From Pseudarthrobacter phenanthrenivorans (GTDB taxonomy: Bacteria > Actinomycetota > Actinomycetes > Actinomycetales > Micrococcaceae): a DNA stretch of 64,000 nucleotides. The notes below the pieces were generated by a model. That model made no database searches and had not been told where the DNA came from. It saw only the letters and a list, made by a program, of their open reading frames with translations. Positions 25,929 to 35,698 of the stretch are shown here, in pieces. Position numbers and translations under genes: made by a program. The stretch covers positions 1-64,000 of the forward strand of contig NZ_JWTB01000025.1 in NCBI RefSeq assembly GCF_000813845.1. Reading direction: 5' to 3'. The first letter of the stretch is position 1, and each line of letters opens with the position of its first letter.

Positions 25929-25973
25929 TGCGCTTCGCTTGCTCCCACCTTAGGCGAGACGAGCGCTGAGCGA

Positions 25974-26083
25974 CGGACGGATAAGGGGGCCCGGGAGTGG
26001 CATCGGGCCTGCCGGAGCTGGGTGGCTGACGATCGCAGATCGTTAGCCACCCAGCGTAGGGGCGGGGCCCCCTTATCCGTTCG
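25974..26083. repeat. Palindromic element 2, a nested double hairpin between grpE and dnaJ
   Basis: The outer arms 25974-25992 and 26065-26083 pair over 19 positions (core CGGATAAGGGGGCCC/GGGCCCCCTTATCCG) with one G-U. Inside, 26017-26034 and 26038-26055 pair over 18 positions with one G-U and a 3-nt loop. It lies within the untranslated part of a polycistronic chaperone mRNA, so it could be an mRNA processing/stability structure or an inserted palindromic repeat. Confidence 0.8.
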
Positions 26084-26131
26084 GCGCGACTTGAGCACCG
26101 CCCCATATCCGGCGTAGCGCCTGGTGACCGA

Positions 26132-26827
26132 CTAGGCCGGGACGGCCACGATGACCTGGGCGGCGCGGAGCACGCGGTCTCCTGATTTGTAGCCGGAGCG
26201 TAGGACCTGGCTGACGGTGTCAACCTCGATGTCCTCGCCGGGCTGCTGGATCAGGGCCTCGTGGATCGTGGGATCGAACTCCACGCCGATCTCGTCGATG
26301 CGGACCAGGCCGTAGGTCTTCAGTGCGTTCTCCAGCTTGGTGGCGATCGCTGCGAAGGGGCCGTCGGCCAGGTCACCGTGCTGCCGGGCGGCGTCGACGT
26401 CGTCCAGCACCGGAAGCAGGGAGTTCAGGACGCCGATGACGGCCATCTCCCCTGCCACGGCGCGGTCGCGTTCAACGCGCTTGCGGTAGTTGACGTACTC
26501 GGCCTGCAGGCGGAGCAGGTCGTCGCGCAGCTCGGCGGCCTCGGCGTTGCCGGAACCGGCCTTGACGCCCTGGGCCACGGATTCCTCGGCCGGCACGTCC
26601 ACGCCGTTGAGAATCTCCTCGGCCTGGGCCAGCGCGTCGCCGTCGGAATCCGCTGCTCCGGCCTGGGAGCCGGCCCCCGAGGGCTGGCCGCCCTCGGGGT
26701 GCCGGGCCTGCCCGGTCACCGGGTCAACCTTGCGGTTGTCCCGGATGACCGGCTCCTGGCCGTTGCCCTGCGTGTTCTGCTGGCCCGCGGATGTGTTGTG
26801 CTCTTCCTCGTTACCGTGGTGCGGCAT
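26132..26827 (-). CDS. grpE: Nucleotide exchange factor GrpE
   Basis: A 231-residue exchange factor that releases ADP from DnaK. The first 90 residues are acidic, Gln/Gly-rich and likely disordered. A long coiled-coil helix follows (LRDDLLRLQAEYVNYRKRVERD near residue 100). The C-terminal beta domain has the family signature (GVEFDPTIHEALIQQPGED, then YKSGDRVLRAAQVIVA). It starts 3 nt after the dnaK stop in the same operon. Confidence 0.96.
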   Translation of the reverse strand: MPHHGNEEEHNTSAGQQNTQGNGQEPVIRDNRKVDPVTGQARHPEGGQPSGAGSQAGAADSDGDALAQAEEILNGVDVPAEESVAQGVKAGSGNAEAAELRDDLLRLQAEYVNYRKRVERDRAVAGEMAVIGVLNSLLPVLDDVDAARQHGDLADGPFAAIATKLENALKTYGLVRIDEIGVEFDPTIHEALIQQPGEDIEVDTVSQVLRSGYKSGDRVLRAAQVIVAVPA

Positions 26828-26830
26828 GGG

Positions 26831-28763
<1,933 letters not shown>

Positions 28764-28793
28764 CTTTACTCAGCCGCCAAAGGATGTCAACAC

Positions 28794-28818
28794 AAGTTGA
28801 GTGAACTACGCTCAACTT
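28794..28818. promoter_or_regulatory. HAIR-like operator, dnaK-distal
   Basis: AAGTTGAGT-N7-GCTCAACTT is a near-perfect inverted repeat with the HAIR core TTGAG-N9-CTCAA. Its centre is 52 nt from the first site, about five helical turns, fitting cooperative HspR binding. Confidence 0.8.
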
Positions 28819-28873
28819 TGCTCAGGGCGTACAGCAGCGCACGACGGCGGCACGCGCCGGCGGGGAGGAGGCG

Positions 28874-29197
28874 TCAGTCCGCGCCGGGCGCGTCCAGGAC
28901 CGCGGCGAGCAATCCGGGGAACCGGGCATCAAGGTCCTCGGCGCGCAGGGTCAGCCTGCGGCCGCGCCCGTTGGCCTCGTTCCGGATGATGCCTGCCTCG
29001 CGGAGCACCTTCATCAGGTGGGACTTGGTGGACTTGGGCATCTCCGGATTGCCGAGGGTGCATTCGGCCATATCGAGGGGGCCGGCACGGAGCTGGCGTG
29101 CGATTTCCAGCCGGTCGGGATCGCTCAGGGCGAAGAGCACACTGGGCAAGTGGAGGTCCGCGCGTTCGGGATGGGTGAGGTTCGCCGGTGTAGCCAC
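28874..29197 (-). CDS. ArsR-family transcriptional regulator
   Basis: A 107-residue winged-helix repressor with the ArsR pattern (LFALSDPDRLEIARQLRAGPLDMAE, then a recognition helix near MPKSTKSHLMKVLREAGII and a basic wing RNEANGRGRRLTLR). No metal-binding cysteine box is visible; the single Cys is in MAECTLG. The GTG start at 29197 has no ribosome site but has TAAAGT six nt upstream, so it is probably translated from a leaderless mRNA. It is divergent from an MFS transporter it may control. Confidence 0.85.
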   Translation of the reverse strand: MATPANLTHPERADLHLPSVLFALSDPDRLEIARQLRAGPLDMAECTLGNPEMPKSTKSHLMKVLREAGIIRNEANGRGRRLTLRAEDLDARFPGLLAAVLDAPGAD

Positions 29198-29198
29198 G

Positions 29199-29217
29199 GT
29201 TCGACTTTAGTTGAACC
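29199..29217. promoter_or_regulatory. GGTTC-N9-GAACC operator over the arsR promoter
   Basis: An inverted repeat spans the TAAAGT -10 element (29204-29209) of the arsR-family gene, a position suited to autorepression. A related GGTTCGA-like repeat lies at 29242-29262. Confidence 0.6.
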
Positions 29218-29241
29218 ATCGCGGATATGCCAGTAGTCTGA

Positions 29242-29262
29242 GGTTTCGATTATTTTCGAACC
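29242..29262. promoter_or_regulatory. Second GGTTtCGA/TTCGAACC inverted repeat before the MFS gene
   Basis: It shares the half-site GGTT(T)CGA with the arsR-proximal repeat and lies 33 nt before the MFS start codon, so one regulator could control both divergent genes. Confidence 0.55.
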
Positions 29263-29294
29263 AACCACACCCCCAATGCAGAAGGCGGCATGTT

Positions 29295-30542
29295 GTGACA
29301 CACCCACCCGCAGTCCGGCCCGGAGAGTCGCACCGGCGGCTGGGTTTCGTCCTCATTGCCGCCGCCACGGCAGCCATGATGGCCGGAGCCAGCGCGCCGT
29401 CCCCGTTCTACCCCACCCTGCAGGAGCAGCTGCACCTGCTGCCGGTAGCCACCACCGGGATCTTCGCTGTCTACGCCGTGGCCCTCCTGGCGGCCCTGCT
29501 GGTCTTCGGCTCCATCTCCGACCACCTCGGCCGCCGGCCGGTCATCAGCGCGGCATTCCTCCTGCTGGCCGGCAGCGTCGTGACCTTCCTGGCAGCCGAT
29601 TCGCTGGCGATGCTGCTGGCGGCCCGCGTCCTCCAGGGGGTGGCCAGCGGCATCCTCCTCACCACGCTCTCCGCGGCCATCGCCGATCTGGAACCGGAGG
29701 ATGACCCGGGCTCCAGCGCCGCCTGGAACACGGTGGCACCCCTGGGCGGCCTGGCCCTGGGCGCGCTGGCATCGGGCCTGCTGCTGGACCTCCTTGCGGA
29801 GCCCCGCGTGCTGGTGTTCGTCTCGCTCTCGGTCCTGTACGTGGCGTTCGCCGCACTGGTGTGGGCCTGCCCGGAAACCTCACCCCGCACGGCCGGGGCG
29901 GCTGCTTCACTCAAGCCGCACCTGACCCTGCCGCCGGCCGCACGCCGCGCATTCCTCACCGGCGCCCCGGCCGTTTTTGCCGGCTGGGCCACGGGCGGGC
30001 TGTACCTCTCCCTTGGCGCCGCGATCGTGCACACCACTTTCGGCGTCCGGGAGCATCTGTGGCAGGGCATGGTGATCACCATCCTGGCCGGGACAGGAGC
30101 CGCGTCGGCGGCCTGCCTGCACCGCTTTGGAGCCCGCACCATCACCATTTTCGGCACCACGGCGCTGGCCGTGGGGACCGCACTGTCGCTGCTGGCCCTC
30201 GGCCTGGATTCGTTTGGCCTGTTCCTGGCCGCTGTGGTGGTGGCAGGCGCCGGTTTCGGCACTGCCTTCATGGGCGTCATCCGGTCCATCAGCCCCCTGG
30301 TGGAGGATGATGAACGCGCCGGGACTTTTGCTTCGCTCTTCGTCGTGGCCTACACGGCCTTCGGCGTTCCGGCGGTACTGGCAGGCCTGCTGGCCCCCAT
30401 CCTGTCCCTCCCGGTCACCACCTACGCCTATGGCGGCCTGGTGACGGTTCTGGCTGCGGTGGCAGCCATCAGCCGCGCCCGCAGCAAGGACGCCCAACCC
30501 GCCAAGGAGGACAGCCTGGTGGCGGCGGACGCCGCCGGGTAA
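29295..30542 (+). CDS. MFS transporter
   Basis: Major facilitator superfamily permease of 415 residues with about 12 hydrophobic helices. The loop 2-3 signature is present (GSISDHLGRRPVISAAFLLL), and a motif-C-like stretch follows (PLGGLALGALASG). GTG 29295 is preceded by AGAAGGCGG; the cytoplasmic N-terminus is short. Divergence from an ArsR-type regulator with shared operators suggests inducible drug or metabolite efflux. The substrate cannot be inferred. Confidence 0.85.
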   Translation: MTHPPAVRPGESHRRLGFVLIAAATAAMMAGASAPSPFYPTLQEQLHLLPVATTGIFAVYAVALLAALLVFGSISDHLGRRPVISAAFLLLAGSVVTFLAADSLAMLLAARVLQGVASGILLTTLSAAIADLEPEDDPGSSAAWNTVAPLGGLALGALASGLLLDLLAEPRVLVFVSLSVLYVAFAALVWACPETSPRTAGAAASLKPHLTLPPAARRAFLTGAPAVFAGWATGGLYLSLGAAIVHTTFGVREHLWQGMVITILAGTGAASAACLHRFGARTITIFGTTALAVGTALSLLALGLDSFGLFLAAVVVAGAGFGTAFMGVIRSISPLVEDDERAGTFASLFVVAYTAFGVPAVLAGLLAPILSLPVTTYAYGGLVTVLAAVAAISRARSKDAQPAKEDSLVAADAAG

Positions 30543-30560
30543 GGGGACCCCCGCGGGTGC

Positions 30561-30857
30561 CTACCGGCCGGAGTCGGGGCGCCCATGGAGCGGTCCGCGC
30601 TCCTCATCGGTCGCCTGGACCTGGCCGTCGGTGAGGCCCTCGCGGACGGCACGCTCCGTCCGGGCGCCTCCGGAAGTGCCGGCGTCGCCGTAGTCGCCTT
30701 CCTCGTATTCGCCGTCCGCGGCATCCCGGTCGGGTTCGTTGATGGTGCCGGCGTCCCCGTAGTCGCCGTCCACGTACTGCCCGCCTTCCCCTTCCAGTCC
30801 GGGGGCGCTGCTGCCCTTGCGGGGCTCCTCGGCTGCAACTTCAGGGTTTTCAGTCAT
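30561..30857 (-). CDS. Small acidic protein with YGDAGT repeats, function unknown
   Basis: A 98-residue, very acidic, glycine-rich protein, probably intrinsically disordered. Two copies of the motif GDYGDAGT occur near residues 31 and 54, in the contexts YVDGDYGDAGTINEP and YEEGDYGDAGTSGG. ATG 30857 lies 8 nt after AAGGAG. No transmembrane segment, cysteine or known domain is present. It converges on the MFS gene with an 18-nt gap. A stress-related hydrophilic protein is possible but unsupported. Confidence 0.65.
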   Translation of the reverse strand: MTENPEVAAEEPRKGSSAPGLEGEGGQYVDGDYGDAGTINEPDRDAADGEYEEGDYGDAGTSGGARTERAVREGLTDGQVQATDEERGPLHGRPDSGR

Positions 30858-30950
30858 GGTGCATCTCTCCTTTGAGGCTCCGCGTCCGTCCGGGCGCACT
30901 GGCAGTCTATCGACGGGGCGGGCGCACCAACAGGCCTCAAACCCGCCCCG

Positions 30951-31697
30951 TCAGGAGGGCTGCACCGGCAGGCCCGCGGTCCCCGCCAGGACGGCGAGGT
31001 GATGGTCGAAGAGTTCATGCGGCGCCCGGAAGGTGTCCGGCCCGTACTGGCTGAACACTTCGAAGCTGACGGCACCGAAAAGGGAGCTCCACACCAAAAC
31101 GCCCCGCGCCACCAGCTCGTCCGGGATGGCCAGCCCGAATTCCCGGCGGATGGCCTCCAAGTCGGCGGCCAGCGTGGGCGGAAGCTGCGGGGATGGTCCC
31201 ACAACCGCCAATTGCCCCGCCCGGGAGGCGGCGTCCAGGATGCCGATGAGGCTGACGATGACGCGCGTGCCGGGACCCGTGGTGCGTTCGGCCGGGGCGT
31301 TGTAGCCGGGAACCGGGCTGCCGAAAAGGAGCGCATAGCTGGCAGGCTCGCGCAGGGCCCAGGTTCGGACTGCCCGGCCCAGCGCCATGAACCGGCCAAG
31401 ATGGTCACCCTCCGGGGCCGCCGCAACGGCCGCGTCCACCTCGTCCCCCAGTTCACCGAAGGCATCGATCAGCAAGAGGGTGAGCAGCTCGTCCCGGCTC
31501 TCCACATAGCGGTAGACGGCGGAGGACACCACTCCCAGATCCCTTGCCACGGCCCTCAGGGAGAGGGCGGCCGCACCGTCGGTGGCCAGATGGTGCCGGC
31601 CCAGCCGGACAATGTCCGCCACCGTCTGCGACCTGGCCCGTTGCCGGGGCGTCAGGGGCCGGGGCTGGTCAGCGGTTGATCCGCGGGCATCATCCAT
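30951..31697 (-). CDS. TetR-family transcriptional regulator
   Basis: A 248-residue repressor. The N-terminal helix-turn-helix is clear (ALSLRAVARDLGVVSSAVYRYVESRDELL, in part residues 45-75), followed by a C-terminal ligand domain of the WHG/TetR_C type. ATG 31697 was chosen; upstream in-frame codons reach 31802 but would run through the operators. It is divergent from an NAD-dependent epimerase gene, and two GAGAGC-N3-GCTCTC operators lie between them. Confidence 0.87.
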   Translation of the reverse strand: MDDARGSTADQPRPLTPRQRARSQTVADIVRLGRHHLATDGAAALSLRAVARDLGVVSSAVYRYVESRDELLTLLLIDAFGELGDEVDAAVAAAPEGDHLGRFMALGRAVRTWALREPASYALLFGSPVPGYNAPAERTTGPGTRVIVSLIGILDAASRAGQLAVVGPSPQLPPTLAADLEAIRREFGLAIPDELVARGVLVWSSLFGAVSFEVFSQYGPDTFRAPHELFDHHLAVLAGTAGLPVQPS

Positions 31698-31736
31698 GAC
31701 CCCAGCATGCCATAAACGAGAGCGCGGGCAGCTAAA

Positions 31737-31800
31737 GAGAGCGCTGCTCTTGACTCTGCCCCCCTGTACGCGCATCCTTGTTTTCGAGAGCACTGCTCTC
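31737..31800. promoter_or_regulatory. Tandem TetR operators, GAGAGC-N3-GCTCT(C/T)
   Basis: GAGAGC-GCT-GCTCTT lies at 31737-31751 and the perfect GAGAGC-ACT-GCTCTC at 31786-31800. Their centres are 49 nt apart in the divergent tetR/epimerase intergenic region. These are almost certainly the repressor's sites, one near each promoter. Confidence 0.75.
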
Positions 31801-31821
31801 AATTACTGAAAGGGAGACAAA

Positions 31822-32751
31822 GTGCCTGACATATATGTGGTGACCGGAGCAGGCCCCGTGGGGTGGACGGTAGCGGAACAATTGGCAGACCGGGGACGGC
31901 AGGTGCGCATCCTGACCCGGTCGGGCAACGGCCCGGAGCACGCCCTGATCGAGCGCATCAAGGGCGACGCCAAGGATCCGGCAGTTCTGCGCACTGCCTT
32001 TGCCGACGCCAAAGCCGTCTTCCACTGCATCCACGGCTCGGCATACACCGCGGCCGCGTGGCGGGCAGAGCTTCCTGCCGCCGAGCAGGCAGTCCTCAGC
32101 GCCGCGCAGGAGGTGGGCGCCGTCGTCGTCTTCCCTGAAAGCCTCTATTCCTACAGCGAGCCGGACCGCCTGATCACGGAGGCCGGCCCGCGCCGGGCCA
32201 CCGGGGGCAAGCGCGGTGTGCGGACGGACCTGCTGCAGGCGCGCGAGGCCTCGGCCACGCCCACAGTAAGCGTGGTGGCCGCCGACTTCTTTGGGCCGCG
32301 CGTCCGGATGGCGCACGCCGGAGAGCGGATGGTGGGCCCCATCCTCGCGGGCAGGAACGTCAGCGTGTTGGGAAGCGCCCGCCAGCCGCACTCCTTCACC
32401 TACGTACCTGACTTGGCCGGCGCCATGATCGCGGCCGCGGACCAACCGTCCGCCTGGAATGCCGTGTGGCATGCCCCGACGGGGCCGGCGCGCACGCAGA
32501 AGGAACTTGTAGCGGCCTTCGCTGCGGCGGCGGGACGGCCCACCCCGAAGGTGCGCGTCCTTCCCGGCTGGGTACTCCGGGCGGCGGCGGCATTCTCCCG
32601 TGATGCCAGGGAGCTGGCGGAGATGCTGTACCAGTTCGAGCGGCCGTTCGTCATGGATTCCGCAGCATCCGAAGCCGCCCTAGGGGTCACGCACACTCCC
32701 CTGGAAGCGGCTGTTGCCGCCACCGTGGACTGGTGGCGGCAACAGGGTTAG
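31822..32751 (+). CDS. NAD(P)-dependent epimerase/dehydratase-family protein
   Basis: A 309-residue atypical short-chain dehydrogenase with an N-terminal Rossmann motif GAGPVGWTVAEQLADRG (residues 9-25) and an acidic/basic cofactor region LTRSGNG. The usual YxxxK catalytic pair is not evident around SLYSYSEP, so the protein may be a reductase/isomerase of the NmrA-like group or a non-catalytic sensor. GTG 31822 follows AAAGGGAG. Divergence from a TetR regulator with twin operators suggests expression is induced by the TetR ligand. Confidence 0.78.
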   Translation: MPDIYVVTGAGPVGWTVAEQLADRGRQVRILTRSGNGPEHALIERIKGDAKDPAVLRTAFADAKAVFHCIHGSAYTAAAWRAELPAAEQAVLSAAQEVGAVVVFPESLYSYSEPDRLITEAGPRRATGGKRGVRTDLLQAREASATPTVSVVAADFFGPRVRMAHAGERMVGPILAGRNVSVLGSARQPHSFTYVPDLAGAMIAAADQPSAWNAVWHAPTGPARTQKELVAAFAAAAGRPTPKVRVLPGWVLRAAAAFSRDARELAEMLYQFERPFVMDSAASEAALGVTHTPLEAAVAATVDWWRQQG

Positions 32752-32764
32752 GGCCTGAACAGGC

Positions 32765-34966
32765 TCAGCGGCTGGGAACCTCTTCCAGGGGTTCGACGCC
32801 GGGCTCCCGCGGCTGCACCGCATTCCCGCTGTCCGTGCGGCCCAGTTTGCTGGGCCACCAGATCTTCGGCCCGATGTCGTAGGCCAGTGCCGGCACCAGC
32901 AGCGAGCGCACCAGCACGGTATCGAGCAGGACGCCGAAGGCCACGATGAAGGCCAGCTGCACCAGGAACATGATGGGGATGACCCCGAGTGCGGCAAAGG
33001 TGGCGGCAAGGACCACACCGGCGGAGGTGATCACGCCGCCGGTGACCACCAGGCCCCGCAGGATGCCGGCCCTGGTGCCGTGCTTGAGCGATTCCTCGCG
33101 GACCCGGCTCATCAGGAAGATGTTGTAGTCCACGCCCAGGGCCACCAGGAAGACGAAGCCGAACAGCGGAACGGTTGCGTCGGCTCCCGGGAACCCGAAG
33201 AGGTTGTTGAACACGAAAGCCGAGACGCCCAGAGCGGCCGCGTAGGACAGCACCACCGAGAGCACCAGCAGGACCGGGGCCACGATGGAGCGCAGCAGCA
33301 GCATCAGGATGAAGAGGATGACCACCAGGACCACAGGGATGATGACCAGCAGGTCGCGCTGGGCGGTGGTGTTGGTGTCCAGTGCCGTGGCCGTCACGCC
33401 GCCCACCAGGGCGCTGGAATCAACGGCCTTCACCTCGGTGCGCAGGGCCTTAATGGTCTCCTCCGCTTCAAGCGAGTCGGCGGCATTCTTCAACGTGGCA
33501 TTGATGAGGACCTTCCCGTCCCGGACGTCGGGTGCGGTGGGGGCGCCCGGGGCTCCGGTGACCGGCACGCTGCCGCGGCCCAGCAGGTAAGCCTCGCCCA
33601 CGCCGTCGTCCGCTTTCACCTTGTCCAGCACTTCCGCCGCCTTGGCCTGGTCGGCGACCACGACGGCGGGGCTGCCGCTGCCGGCGTCGAAGTGGCGGGC
33701 CAGCGCGTCCTGCCCGTCCACTGCGTTCGAGGCGGTAAGGATGACATCCGTCTGGGGTACGCCGTTGGCCTTGAGCTGGAAGAGACCGCCCGCGGCGACG
33801 AGCAGCAGGAGGACCGACGCCACCCACACGGTCCTGGGCCGCCGGGAGACCAGTGAGCCGGTGGCACGCCACAGGCCCTTCTGGCCTTCGAGGCCGGTGA
33901 CCAGCTCCGGTTCGCGCTCATCCGCGGGCAGGAGCTTGGGCCGGAAGGGCCAGAAGGCGGCCCGGCCCAGCAGCGCCATCAGGGCGGGCAGCAGGGTGAG
34001 CGCTGCGAACAGGGCGCACAGGATGCCTGCCGCAGCAACGGGCCCCAGGGCCTTGTTGGAGTTGAGGTCGGAGAAGAGCAGGCACAGCAGCGCGATGATC
34101 ACGGTGGCACCCGAGGCAAGGATGGGTTCGAAGGATGCCTTCCACGCGGTCAGGACGGCCGCCGTCCGGTTGGTGGTGTGCGTGAGCGCTTCGCGGAACC
34201 GTGCCACGAAGAGGAGGGCGTAGTCCGTGGCTGCGCCGATCACCAGGATGGAGAGGATGCCCTGGCTCTGGCCGTTGAGCTGGATCCAGCCCGCCTTGGC
34301 CATGCCGAACACCAGCAGGATGGCCGCACAGAGGGCAAACACCGAGGTCAGAAGCACCATGATGGGCAGCAGCAGGGAACGGTAGACCACCAGGAGAATC
34401 ACGAACACGGCGGACAGGGCCACCAGCAGGAGGATCCCGTCAATGCCACCGAAGGCGGAGGTGAGGTCGGCCGCAAGTCCGGCGGGGCCGGTAACGAAGG
34501 TCTGCGTGCCCTCCGGGGCCGCCTCCTTGACCGTGTCCCGCAGTTCCTTGACGGCGTCCTTGACTTCAGCCGAGGAGCCGATGGGGACCACGAACTGGAC
34601 GGCTTTCGCATCTTTGGACGGGATCGGGCCAATGACGGTGCTGCCGAGCTTGAGGTCTTCGAGGCTGGCCTTCAGCGATGCCAGCCCGCCCAGCTGCTGG
34701 GGCGTGAATGCCTCGCTCTTCTCGATGACGATGATGCCCGGCACCTCGTCCGAGTCGCGGAACTTGGCCTGCCAGTCCTGGGCCTCGGTGGCCTCTGCGC
34801 TGGCGGGCAGGAAGGACGCCTGGTCGTTGGACGAGACCTCCTCCAGGCGGCCAAACGTGGGCCCGCCCACGCCGGCGAGCGCCAGCCAGGTCAGCACCAG
34901 GACCACAGGGACCAGCCAGCGAAGCCAGAACGGGACGCGTTCCCTGGCAACTTTTGTGCGATTCAT
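32765..34966 (-). CDS. MmpL/RND-family transporter
   Basis: A 733-residue membrane protein with the duplicated MmpL layout: one helix, an extracellular domain (about 40-180), five or more helices including ILSILVIGAATDYALLFVARFREAL, then a second such half with VFLVALGVDYNIFLMSRVREE. The GxxxDY motifs (GAATDY, GVDYN) match the MMPL proton-relay region. ATG 34966 was chosen because GGAAGG precedes it; MEGI four codons upstream is an alternative. It is divergent from a MarR regulator with a perfect operator between them, suggesting regulated export of a lipid or drug. Confidence 0.9.
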   Translation of the reverse strand: MNRTKVARERVPFWLRWLVPVVLVLTWLALAGVGGPTFGRLEEVSSNDQASFLPASAEATEAQDWQAKFRDSDEVPGIIVIEKSEAFTPQQLGGLASLKASLEDLKLGSTVIGPIPSKDAKAVQFVVPIGSSAEVKDAVKELRDTVKEAAPEGTQTFVTGPAGLAADLTSAFGGIDGILLLVALSAVFVILLVVYRSLLLPIMVLLTSVFALCAAILLVFGMAKAGWIQLNGQSQGILSILVIGAATDYALLFVARFREALTHTTNRTAAVLTAWKASFEPILASGATVIIALLCLLFSDLNSNKALGPVAAAGILCALFAALTLLPALMALLGRAAFWPFRPKLLPADEREPELVTGLEGQKGLWRATGSLVSRRPRTVWVASVLLLLVAAGGLFQLKANGVPQTDVILTASNAVDGQDALARHFDAGSGSPAVVVADQAKAAEVLDKVKADDGVGEAYLLGRGSVPVTGAPGAPTAPDVRDGKVLINATLKNAADSLEAEETIKALRTEVKAVDSSALVGGVTATALDTNTTAQRDLLVIIPVVLVVILFILMLLLRSIVAPVLLVLSVVLSYAAALGVSAFVFNNLFGFPGADATVPLFGFVFLVALGVDYNIFLMSRVREESLKHGTRAGILRGLVVTGGVITSAGVVLAATFAALGVIPIMFLVQLAFIVAFGVLLDTVLVRSLLVPALAYDIGPKIWWPSKLGRTDSGNAVQPREPGVEPLEEVPSR

Positions 34967-35015
34967 GATGCCTTCCATCGGTGAGCAGGTGGAGTAGTAT
35001 TTGTTCCAGCATAGA

Positions 35016-35036
35016 TTATCTCCATGACAGAGATAA
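35016..35036. promoter_or_regulatory. TTATCTC-N7-GAGATAA operator
   Basis: A perfect 7-7-7 inverted repeat in the mmpL/marR divergent intergenic region. MarR-family regulators bind AT-rich palindromes of this length, so the adjacent MarR is the likely ligand-responsive binder. Confidence 0.75.
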
Positions 35037-35168
35037 GTGCCAGTCAAGCTTTTTTGGCCGAAGTCTCCGGTTGCCTGCCGCGGAGCCCGGGAGGCGCGGA
35101 CCCTGGAGTAATATCCGTCAGGACGCCGGAGCAGAAAACGAGCGGAAACCAACGACAGGGAGGTGGAA

Positions 35169-35669
35169 ATGGCAGGCACGGAGCCTCCCCAGCCATCCCC
35201 CGTCGGGCAGGCGGGGCCGGAGTTTGGCCATCCGCTGCTCAGGATCCTGCAGGAGTTCACCATTGAGGCGAACCGGTATGTGGATGCTGCCGGGGACCGC
35301 AAGGACATGCACCGTACGGATATGAATGCGCTGGCAGTGATCATGCGGCATACGGCCCGGGGCAATGTGGTGACGCCTGGACTGCTGCGGAAGGAGCTGA
35401 ACCTGAGCTCGCCGGCCACTACAGCCCTGATTGACAGGCTGGACAGCTCAGGCCACGTGGTCCGGGAGCGGCACAGCACGGACCGGCGCCAGGTCCAGTT
35501 GAAGATGACGCCCAAGGCCTTCCGGGAAGGCGGGGCCATCTTCGCCCCCCTCGCCCAGCACATGGGCAGCGCCATGGCCGGCTTCTCCGAGGAAGAGCTG
35601 GACACCGTCACCCGTTTCATGACGGCGATGATCGAAGCCACCGTGGCGGCAAGGACGGAATCCGCATAG
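35169..35669 (+). CDS. MarR-family transcriptional regulator
   Basis: A 166-residue winged-helix regulator. The recognition region reads VTPGLLRKELNLSSPATTALIDRLDSSGHV, followed by the MarR wing (RERHSTDRRQVQLKMTP) and C-terminal dimerisation helices. ATG 35169 has GGGAGG five nt upstream; an in-frame GTG at 35163 overlaps that ribosome site. It is divergent from the MmpL transporter, which it probably represses through the repeat at 35016. Confidence 0.88.
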   Translation: MAGTEPPQPSPVGQAGPEFGHPLLRILQEFTIEANRYVDAAGDRKDMHRTDMNALAVIMRHTARGNVVTPGLLRKELNLSSPATTALIDRLDSSGHVVRERHSTDRRQVQLKMTPKAFREGGAIFAPLAQHMGSAMAGFSEEELDTVTRFMTAMIEATVAARTESA

Positions 35670-35698
35670 CCTCCCCCGGACAGGGGTAGCGTTTGGTT

